Source: Paenibacillus marchantiophytorum (GTDB lineage Bacteria > Bacillota > Bacilli > Paenibacillales > NBRC-103111). From it: a stretch of 64,000 nt of DNA. The stretch spans positions 19,953 through 83,952 of the forward strand of contig NZ_BMHE01000034.1 in NCBI RefSeq assembly GCF_014640555.1. The letters run 5' to 3'. Shown in pieces: positions 16,518-23,364 of this stretch (its first letter is position 1; each line of letters starts with the position of its first letter). The translations under genes were made by a program, and so were the position numbers. The notes under the pieces were generated by a model. That model searched no databases. It was not told the DNA's origin and was given only the letters and a program-made list of their open reading frames with translations.

Positions 16518-17192
16518 ATGGCCAAAATTTTAATCGCCGACGACGATGTTTATATTCGCGAGCTGATGACCTTATTTTTGCAGAATGAAGGATTTGAAAT
16601 CTTGGAGGCAAAAGACGGTGTTGAAGCATTGGCGATTATGGAGGAAACTCGGATAGATCTGGTGATCCTCGACATCATGATGCCTCAATTAGACGGTTGG
16701 GAGCTGTGCAGGGAGATCAGGCGAATCGATGCGAATATTCCGCTCCTGATGGTCACGGTCAAGGGCGAATCTGGGCAGAAAGTAAAAGGATTTCAGCTTG
16801 GCACGGACGATTATTTAACGAAGCCGTTCGATCCGCTGGAGCTTGTGATGAGAGTAAAAGCGCTGCTGAAAAGATATATGATTGCGTCTTCACAAACGGC
16901 ACAACTAGGCGGCATTACGCTGAATCGCCGCAATTTCCAAGTGATTCGGGGCGACGAGATTTTTACCTTGCCGTTAAAAGAATTCGAGCTGCTGTTCAAG
17001 CTGGCTAACCAACCTGGGCAAATTTTTACCAGGGAGCAGTTGATCACTCAGATCTGGGGAATGAATTATGAAGGCGATGACCGCACCGTGGATGTTCACA
17101 TTAAACGGCTCAGGGAACGATTTGCCAACGATTCGCATCATTTTCAAATTGAAACTGCCCGCAGTCTAGGGTACCGGCTAGTGATTACATGA
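16518..17192 (+). CDS. OmpR/PhoB-family response regulator
   Basis: 224 residues. The receiver domain has the acidic pocket DDD at residues 8-10, the phosphoacceptor D52 (VILDIMMPQLDGW) and the TKPFDPLEL lysine loop. The C-terminal winged helix begins near 130 and includes TVDVHIKRLRERF. It overlaps the next gene, the sensor kinase, by 4 bases (ATGA), so the two are a cognate pair. The preceding serine hydrolase and following DUF418 gene run in the same direction with short gaps, so all four may form one operon. Confidence 0.95.
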   Translation: MAKILIADDDVYIRELMTLFLQNEGFEILEAKDGVEALAIMEETRIDLVILDIMMPQLDGWELCREIRRIDANIPLLMVTVKGESGQKVKGFQLGTDDYLTKPFDPLELVMRVKALLKRYMIASSQTAQLGGITLNRRNFQVIRGDEIFTLPLKEFELLFKLANQPGQIFTREQLITQIWGMNYEGDDRTVDVHIKRLRERFANDSHHFQIETARSLGYRLVIT

Positions 17193-18544
17193 TGATCAAA
17201 ACCTTATATGTCAGGGTCATTTGCACCTTTCTGGCCGTCATTATTTTCAGCTTGCTGTCTGCTTTCTATATTGGCTATTTTCTATTCAATAAAGAAATCA
17301 ACCATGCCGGACAAGAGGATATGATTGCGGTAGGCGAAGAAATTATACGTCTCTATGAGCAGACTAAACCCGATGACCGGGAAGCATTCCTGAAGCGTAT
17401 GGTCAAAGTATCTTCTTATCCAATCCATATGTATGAAGATACTGACAAAGTTACGTACTATGACTTAAACCATACGAATAGCGTTGAAATAGCGCCGGAA
17501 GCGGTGCGTCATGTGCTGAATGGAGAGGTGTATCGTTCTCCTGGCAACGTTAGTCAGACGTTCATCGGGCTTCCTTTCTCATTCGCAGGGAAGTCGCACG
17601 CCATGTTCATGCAATTTTCTCCACAGAACGAAAATATGATTAATCGGATGGTCTTTTTCGTCCTCATTCTCGCTTTGCTGATTGGGAGTCTATGCATCTT
17701 GGTAGCGGCCAGGTATTTGGTGAAACCTCTCCAAGTGTTGACGCAAGCAACCAAACGTTTAGCGAAAGGCGATTTCGACGTTGAAATAAAAACGAAACGC
17801 TTGGACGAAATGGGCGCTCTGACGCAAAGCTTTAACGAAATGGCAAGTGCGCTTAAAAAGGTGGAGCAGATGAGGCAGGATTTCGTTTCGAACGTTTCTC
17901 ACGAAATTCAAACACCGTTAACGTCGATTTCCGGATTCGCTACGGCCATGAAGAACAGCAGCTTGGTAGCGGAAAGTCATCGCAATCATTATCTGGACAT
18001 CATTATCGCGGAGAGCGGGCGCCTATCCAGACTTAGCGATAATTTGCTGAAACTTGCATCCCTGGATTCGGAGCATCATCCGTTCGACGCGACTACGTAT
18101 CATCTCGACGAGCAAATCAGGCAAATCGTGGTCACTTGCGAGCCCCAATGGTTGGTCAAAGATATTGTCATCGATTTAGACATGGACGTTGCTCTCAAAA
18201 TAAAAGCAGACCGCGATCAACTGAATCAAGTATGGATGAATATACTCGGCAACAGTATCAAATTTACGCCCGCAGGCGGGCATATCCAAGTTCGTATTAC
18301 CCATGCTGCGGATGAAATTGTCGTGGCCATTTCCGATTCGGGGATTGGCATAGCGCCGGAGCACCTCGAACATGTCTTCGAGCGCTTCTATAAAACAGAT
18401 CCATCGCGAAACCGCAGCATTGGCGGCAATGGTCTGGGGCTTGCGATTGCAAAGAAAATTGTAACTCTTCATCATGGCACCATCACAATGAACAGTCAGA
18501 TTGGCCAAGGGACGACGGTGGTTGTCCAACTGCCTTCAAGGTAA
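17189..18544 (+). CDS. Sensor histidine kinase (HAMP, HisKA, HATPase)
   Basis: 451 residues. Two membrane helices at about 8-30 and 152-175 bracket an extracellular sensor of ~120 residues. A HAMP linker (RYLVKPLQVLTQATKRLAKG) follows. H238 in NVSHEIQTPLTSI is the phosphorylated histidine of the HisKA domain. The ATPase domain shows the N box (NILGNSIKFT), the G1 box (ISDSGIGI) and the G2 box (GGNGLGLAIAKKI). The unusual HEIQTPL (rather than HELRTPL) occurs in a subset of kinases. The stimulus is unknown. Confidence 0.95.
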   Translation: MMIKTLYVRVICTFLAVIIFSLLSAFYIGYFLFNKEINHAGQEDMIAVGEEIIRLYEQTKPDDREAFLKRMVKVSSYPIHMYEDTDKVTYYDLNHTNSVEIAPEAVRHVLNGEVYRSPGNVSQTFIGLPFSFAGKSHAMFMQFSPQNENMINRMVFFVLILALLIGSLCILVAARYLVKPLQVLTQATKRLAKGDFDVEIKTKRLDEMGALTQSFNEMASALKKVEQMRQDFVSNVSHEIQTPLTSISGFATAMKNSSLVAESHRNHYLDIIIAESGRLSRLSDNLLKLASLDSEHHPFDATTYHLDEQIRQIVVTCEPQWLVKDIVIDLDMDVALKIKADRDQLNQVWMNILGNSIKFTPAGGHIQVRITHAADEIVVAISDSGIGIAPEHLEHVFERFYKTDPSRNRSIGGNGLGLAIAKKIVTLHHGTITMNSQIGQGTTVVVQLPSR

Positions 18545-18546
18545 AT

Positions 18547-18555
18547 GGGGGGGGG
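18547..18555 (+). repeat. Homopolymeric run of nine G at the DUF418 translation start
   Basis: Nine consecutive G lie 6 bases before the ATG at 18562 and take the place of a normal Shine-Dalgarno sequence. An out-of-frame ATG directly precedes the run at 18545. One added G would fuse that ATG in frame with the DUF418 start, so tract-length changes could alter translation. Confidence 0.6.
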
Positions 18556-18561
18556 ATTGAA

Positions 18562-19752
18562 ATGGCTGGACAACCGAATAGATTGTCTATCATTGACAGT
18601 ATGCGGGGTTTTAGTTTGCTGGGAATTTTGCTGGCGAATATGCTTATTTTTCAATATGGCATATGGGGTAAAGATGAGATGGCGGTCTATTCCTTATCAC
18701 AAGTGGACTCGATTACGAGGACGCTTTTACATATTTTTGTAGAGGGCAGTTTTATGCCGATTTTCACATTTTTATTTGGTTTTGGCATGATTAACATGCA
18801 GGAAAGCCTTGCAGCCAAAGGGTTAAAGCCAAGAAGATATTTGGGGCGACGGTTTCTGTTGTTGTTTGCAGTAGGTATTGCACATGGCACTTATTTATGG
18901 GAAGGCGATATACTGGGGTTCTATGGAGGTATGGGGATTTTCCTGCTGCTTTTTATGAATCGCAAAGCCAAGACGCTGCTCATTGTGGGAGCCTTGCTGC
19001 TGGGGTTATTCGGTCTGCTTGGGTTAGCTCCTGAAAGCACGAATCATTTGTCTTCAATGGAAGACAAAGTTCGCATGGAAGCTTATGTCAAGGATACGTT
19101 CACCATTTATGGAACGGGCAGCTATGAAGAAATTAAGCATCACCGAAATACCGCGGACCCACTTGGATTACATGAATACTTGATTATTACCATGATGCTG
19201 TTCGCCCCTCTTATGACAGCGCCGCTGTTTATATTCGGTATGTATGCGGCCAAGAAACAATGGTTTCGAGAGCCGGATAACGTACGTGCCGTTTATTTGA
19301 AAAGAATGCTGATTTTCCTGCCCATTGGCGTGTTGCTGAAAGCAGCGAAAGCTGTGTTTCCTGACTATGGCTGGAGCGAAATGGGCGAGATGATTGGATC
19401 GAATCTGTTATCGCTTGGCTATATTTTCGCTTTTGCGCTATGTTATGTGTCAGCTAAATCTTCCCCTTGGCTGTTGCGCTTCGAAGCGGTCGGCAAGTTG
19501 TCGCTGACGAATTATCTGCTGCAATCCGTGATAGGCACAACGATTTTCTATGGCTATGGTCTTGGCTGGTTCGGTAAAATGGGTGTGCTTGCAGGTTGCG
19601 GACTTGCTTTGATCATTTACCTCGGTCAACTTTTTTTCAGTCGGTGGTACCTGACACATTTTACATATGGACCGGTGGAACGCGTGCTCCGGATGTGGAC
19701 TTATTTATCTTTCAATGGGAAGGCAACGAAGAAAGTTCAGCCCCAGAACTAA
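18562..19752 (+). CDS. DUF418 domain membrane protein
   Basis: 396 residues with eight to nine hydrophobic segments. The N-terminus NRLSIIDSMRGFSLLGILLANM and the C-terminal EAVGKLSLTNYLLQSVIG, then the TYGPVERVLRMWTY stretch, are characteristic of DUF418 proteins (B. subtilis YeiB/YrkO group). These integral membrane proteins have unclear function; acyltransferase-like or transport roles have been suggested for relatives. It follows the kinase by 17 bases, so it likely belongs to the same operon. Its ribosome binding region is the poly-G tract described separately. Confidence 0.9.
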   Translation: MAGQPNRLSIIDSMRGFSLLGILLANMLIFQYGIWGKDEMAVYSLSQVDSITRTLLHIFVEGSFMPIFTFLFGFGMINMQESLAAKGLKPRRYLGRRFLLLFAVGIAHGTYLWEGDILGFYGGMGIFLLLFMNRKAKTLLIVGALLLGLFGLLGLAPESTNHLSSMEDKVRMEAYVKDTFTIYGTGSYEEIKHHRNTADPLGLHEYLIITMMLFAPLMTAPLFIFGMYAAKKQWFREPDNVRAVYLKRMLIFLPIGVLLKAAKAVFPDYGWSEMGEMIGSNLLSLGYIFAFALCYVSAKSSPWLLRFEAVGKLSLTNYLLQSVIGTTIFYGYGLGWFGKMGVLAGCGLALIIYLGQLFFSRWYLTHFTYGPVERVLRMWTYLSFNGKATKKVQPQN

Positions 19753-19790
19753 CTCGAAGCCTAATTCATCTCCGTGCACAAAATTGCAGG

Positions 19791-19817
19791 AAACCTAGCC
19801 GCACGCTAGGTTTTTTT
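19791..19817 (+). terminator. Intrinsic terminator after the DUF418 gene
   Basis: AAACCTAGC and GCTAGGTTT form a 9-bp stem with a 5-base loop, followed by a T run. Confidence 0.85.
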
Positions 19818-19849
19818 CATTGGCGTCCACCGCAGACTTCCTTGCTGTA

Positions 19850-19886
19850 GAGGTTTTCGCTCGCAAAGGGAGTCTAATGAACTATC
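19850..19886 (+). repeat. Partial left end of a family C repeat
   Basis: 37 bases (GAGGTTTTCGCTCGCAAAGG then ..TCTAATGAACTATC) match 20820-20856, the left end of the family C copy to the right of the family A array, with 7 differences. The element is cut off here and the family A array follows at once. Confidence 0.6.
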
Positions 19887-20764
19887 ATTTGCCGATTCGC
19901 TGATTTGGCGTGCTTTTCTCATGCCGTAAGGTTGTTTTTCAACCTTACTGGGGAGGTTCTGGCTGAACCTGCAGCCGTAACGCTGTATTTCAGCGTTAAC
20001 TGCACCGATTCGCTGATTTGGCATGCTGTTCTTATGCCGTAAGGTTGTTTTTCAACCTTACGGGGTTGGTTCTGGCTGATGCCGCAGCTTTAACGCTGTA
20101 TTTCAGCGTTAACTGCACCGCTTCACTGATTTGGCGTGCTTTTCTCATGCCGTAAGGTTGTTTTTCAACCTTACGGGGTTGGTTCTGGCTGATGCCGCAG
20201 CTGTAACGCTGTATTTCAGCGTTAACTGCACCGCTTCACTGATTTGGCGTGCTTTTCTCATGCCGTAAGGTTGTTTTTCAACCTTACGGGGTTGGTTCTG
20301 GCTGATGCCGCAGCTTTAACGCTGTATTTCAGCGTTAACTGCACCGATTCGCTGATTTGGCATGCTGTTCTTATGCCGTAAGGTTGTTTTTCAACCTTAC
20401 GGGGTTGGATCTGGCTGATGCCGCAGCTTTAACGCTGTATTTCAGCGTTAACTGCACCGCTTCACTGATTTGGCATGCTTTTCTCATGCGGTAAGGTTGT
20501 TTTTCAACCTTACGGGGTTGGATCTGGCTGATGCCGCAGCTTTAACGCTGTATTTCAGCGTTAACTGCACGGATTCGCTGATTTGGCATGCTGTTCTTAT
20601 GCCGTAAGGTTGTTTTTCAACCTTACGGGGTTGGTTCTGGCTGATGCCGCAGCTTTAACGCTGTATTTCAGCTTTAACTGCACCGCTTCACTAATTTGGC
20701 ATGCTTTTCTCATGCGGTAAGGTTGTTTTTCAACCTTACGGGGTTGGATCTGGCTGAACCTGCA
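19887..20764 (-). repeat. Family A repeat array, locus 2: eight 113-bp units in reverse orientation
   Basis: GTAAGGTTG-TTTTT-CAACCTTAC starts at 19926, 20039, 20152, 20265, 20378, 20491, 20604 and 20717, an exact 113-bp period over eight copies. The second hairpin, AACGCTG-TATTT-CAGCGTT, occurs seven times (about 19979 to 20657). In the copy near 20657 one stem base is changed (CAGCTTT). The array is the reverse complement of the unit at 2.2-2.6 kb. Some units share variants (GCTTCACTGATT versus GATTCGCTGATT; TCTCATGC versus TTCTTATGC), showing units were duplicated in blocks. Confidence 0.95.
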
Positions 20765-20819
20765 GGGGCTTGTTTCTCCTCAAGGTACCTTGACTAGGTA
20801 GCCTAGCCGCTTTGCTTTG

Positions 20820-21088
20820 GAGGTCTCCGCTCGCAAAGAACATCTAATGAACTGTCTGATACTTATAGACGAGAAAATGGCTACTTTGGAGATTTAATGA
20901 ACAGAGTTGGCGCTACCAGGCACTTTATTGGCCGAATGGAGATCATTTGCTTGAAATAGAGCATCTGGAATTCTTTAGATGTTCAGAATGAGCGATTTTG
21001 ATCGAATAGAGTGTATTGAGTTCGTTAGGAGGCTTTGTATTCCGCAGTTATTCCTCTTGGTATTCGGCTGATACTCCCGCTTTGTACG
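20820..21088 (+). repeat. Diverged single copy of the family C repeat
   Basis: The four inverted-repeat arms (TCTAATGAA 20843, TTTAATGAA 20893, TTCTTTAGA 20971, TTCGTTAGG 21021) keep the same 50/78/50 spacing as the three copies at 62.8-63.8 kb, although much of the sequence between has changed. A 19-base direct repeat, CCTCAAGGTACCTTGACTA, lies on either side at 20778 and 21089. Confidence 0.85.
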
Positions 21089-21117
21089 CCTCAAGGTACC
21101 TTGACTAACCCTGAGGG

Positions 21118-21150
21118 GCTTAACCTAACCACAGGCTAGGTTTTTTTATT
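21118..21150 (+). terminator. Imperfect intrinsic terminator
   Basis: CTTAACCTAacCACAGGCTAGGTTTTTTT can form a short AACCTA/TAGGTT stem followed by seven T. It closes the repeat block before the DUF2238 gene and copies the style of the terminator at 19791. Confidence 0.55.
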
Positions 21151-21242
21151 GAATAAACGATAATATACTGTTTAAAGAGGAACCATAATGTGTAATGTCC
21201 AGTATTAATCTAACACTTCTGGAATGAAGGCAGGTGAGTGTC

Positions 21243-21854
21243 ATGCAAATAAAAAAACACACAGACAGAGGCAATGATCTTTTCGAACTGGTTATGTATG
21301 TGGTTGCTGCCATATGCTTGGTTTCCTTTTTAATAAAAGGTGAGGCTGCCAAGGTCATGGAAGCGGCACTGATTATCGGAGTGCTGCTGTTAATAAGAAT
21401 CGTGGTCAAAATTACAAAGACCCCTATGTTCGCGGCGCTAAGATTCTCGGTATTGCTATTTATTTGTATTACGATGATTCTAGCTAATGAACTGGGGTTC
21501 TATGGTGTTATTCCTTATCTGGATAAATTCGAGCATCTGTTCTCAGGTGTTATCTTATGCTTTGTTGGTTTGCTGATTTACAAGAAGGCTAATGACAGAG
21601 AAACTACTAAGACGCATAATGCCCATGTGGCTATATGGTTGAGTTTGTTTTTTTCCATAGCGATGGCAGGAGTCTGGGAGATTTATGAATTTACAACAGA
21701 TCATTTATTAGGACTCAACTCGCAAAATGGCAGCTTGATCGATACGATGACGGATATCATTTGCGGAACGTCGGGGGCTATAGCAACAAGTTTATACTTG
21801 GCTGTGAAAGCCAAGTATAAGAAAATGCCGCTATTGGATGATTCGCGGAGTTAA
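21243..21854 (+). CDS. DUF2238 (YjdF-like) membrane protein
   Basis: 203 residues from ATG 21243, with AGGTGAG 4-5 bases upstream; an in-frame GTG at 21234 would overlap that site. Five to six hydrophobic segments are present. The conserved acidic motifs DKFEHLFSGVI and AGVWEIYEFTTDHLLG, then DTMTDIICGTSGA, mark the DUF2238 family, in which acidic and His residues lie at the ends of membrane helices. The function is unknown. It converges with the PepSY gene, whose stop is 8 bases away. Confidence 0.85.
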   Translation: MQIKKHTDRGNDLFELVMYVVAAICLVSFLIKGEAAKVMEAALIIGVLLLIRIVVKITKTPMFAALRFSVLLFICITMILANELGFYGVIPYLDKFEHLFSGVILCFVGLLIYKKANDRETTKTHNAHVAIWLSLFFSIAMAGVWEIYEFTTDHLLGLNSQNGSLIDTMTDIICGTSGAIATSLYLAVKAKYKKMPLLDDSRS

Positions 21855-21862
21855 GATAGCAA

Positions 21863-22996
21863 CTAAGCGGCAGCGGCAGATCCAGCTGCTGATTTGTTGC
21901 GGCTGCGCTTGCGCGCGTTGGCTTTGATGCGCCAGATGAAGAGTCCAGTAATCATCAGCGCAAGCGGGGTCATCCCGAAGAAGAAGCTGATGATTCGCAG
22001 CGGTTCGCCGCCCCAAGTAGCGAAGTGGAGGCCTTTCCTCCAGCTATTATAGAAATTAATTGCCAGATTGGGGTCTGTTTTGTACAAAACGGAACCCGTG
22101 GATGCGTCCATATAAAGGGTACTATTGCTGCTGCCGTTGCCGCTAAGGCCTTCTTTTAAACCGATTTGATAAGATTGACCGGCTTTCTGAGGAAGTTGAA
22201 TTTTGATGACTTTACTTTTGGGATATGTTTCTTTCACAATTTGTTCAACTTGGTCCAGTGGAAGCGCTGCGGCATCTTTGGATTTGCTTTGCAAGGCTGT
22301 TGCAGGGATTTCTTCTTTGGCTTTGAAACCTACCCAGTTCGGGATGGATTTCTCGAAGGCATTGACGGTGCCGGTTAAAGCTAACACAAGCAAGAAGGGA
22401 ATGGAAATCATACCTACCGTCTTATGTAAGCTCATATTCTTGATCAATTTCCCTCGATGGAGTACGACTTTGAAGCCTGTAGCCAGTTTGCGAAGACCTG
22501 GCCACCATAAGTAAATCCCACTTACCAACATCAGCATCAGGGCAATTCCCAAGATTCCAACGAGGGAGGCTGCTGGCACTTTGCCAATCACAGAGGTAAG
22601 CAGGAAATAACGATGAAGCTGATAGATCGTAGCGAATGGTTCAAGGCGATCAGTTTGTACTTTGCCAAAAGTATCTCCTGTGCCTGGATCCGCATAGACT
22701 GTGAAGTTTTCTTTGCCATTATTCGCTTGAGTCAGATGAACGTGATAGAACGGATCATTTTTCGGATATTCAATACGGTCGGCCACAAACCCGGGATTGG
22801 CTGCATCGGCATGCTGTTTAATCACTGCCGCACTCACTTGACCAGGTGTTTGTTCATGGTTGACAGGATGCATCCAGCTCTCGACTTCAGGCTCAATCAT
22901 CAGCAAGCTGCCTGTCGTACAGGTCAGGACTACAAACAGACCTAGTGTAAGGCTAAGCAAGAGATGGATGGTTAGTATGAATTTTCTCATTCTCAT
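21863..22996 (-). CDS. PepSY-associated membrane protein, Fur-controlled
   Basis: 377 residues with four membrane segments (about 8-30, 145-168, 195-215, 335-360) and PepSY-type extracytoplasmic domains. SLHKTVGMISIPFLLVLALTG and SWRKGLHFATWGG are typical of the PepSY-TM (PiuB-like) family, often linked to ferric-siderophore reduction or uptake. The C-terminus is a basic tail (RRIKANARKRSRNK-like). Two canonical Fur boxes lie upstream, so it should be induced when iron is scarce. The siderophore importer of the window is 36 kb away, so it acts from a separate unit. Confidence 0.9.
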   Translation of the reverse strand: MRMRKFILTIHLLLSLTLGLFVVLTCTTGSLLMIEPEVESWMHPVNHEQTPGQVSAAVIKQHADAANPGFVADRIEYPKNDPFYHVHLTQANNGKENFTVYADPGTGDTFGKVQTDRLEPFATIYQLHRYFLLTSVIGKVPAASLVGILGIALMLMLVSGIYLWWPGLRKLATGFKVVLHRGKLIKNMSLHKTVGMISIPFLLVLALTGTVNAFEKSIPNWVGFKAKEEIPATALQSKSKDAAALPLDQVEQIVKETYPKSKVIKIQLPQKAGQSYQIGLKEGLSGNGSSNSTLYMDASTGSVLYKTDPNLAINFYNSWRKGLHFATWGGEPLRIISFFFGMTPLALMITGLFIWRIKANARKRSRNKSAAGSAAAA

Positions 22997-23050
22997 TACA
23001 TGGTTCCCCCAATGTTCTATATGGAATAAATCCTAGGCTATTCTCTTATT

Positions 23051-23068
23051 TATGATAATCATTATCAC
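23051..23068. promoter_or_regulatory. Fur box 1
   Basis: TGATAATCATTATCA is an almost perfect 7-1-7 inverted repeat of the Fur operator (TGATAAT-N-ATTATCA). It lies about 55 bases upstream of the PepSY gene. Confidence 0.85.
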
Positions 23069-23080
23069 TGAGAAAGAAGC

Positions 23081-23103
23081 AATGATAATGATAATCATTA
23101 TGA
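23081..23103. promoter_or_regulatory. Fur box 2
   Basis: ATGATAATGATAATCATTAT contains overlapping Fur 7-1-7 motifs (TGATAAT-x-ATTATGA and AATGATAATCATT). The two boxes are 13 bases apart, consistent with two dimers bound side by side on the promoter of the PepSY gene. Confidence 0.85.
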
Positions 23104-23269
23104 GTATTGATGTCAAGGAAGTTTACATAAGAATTTGCAGCAGGGTGGAATTTGAGAAGGATGAAAGGGAATAAAAGGTTAAAAAATTCACCGAAGAGGT
23201 CAAAAAACTGCCTAGCTATCTGCTTCTTTTTCCAGCAAAATTGAATGTATCAACTAGACCGAACATAAA

Positions 23270-23283
23270 TGTAAGCGTTTTAT
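23270..23283 (+). promoter_or_regulatory. Candidate catabolite-responsive element (cre)
   Basis: TGTAAGCGTTTTAT fits the CcpA site consensus TGWAARCGYTWNCW except at one position (A for C near the end). It lies about 80 bases before a secreted carbohydrate-active-type gene, where such control is expected. Confidence 0.5.
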
Positions 23284-23364
23284 TCGGAGCAGGAAAGGAG
23301 TCTATAAGAACTTTTTTGAATCATTTCTTGAATCATGGATGTACACAAAAGGAGGAATTTAGTT

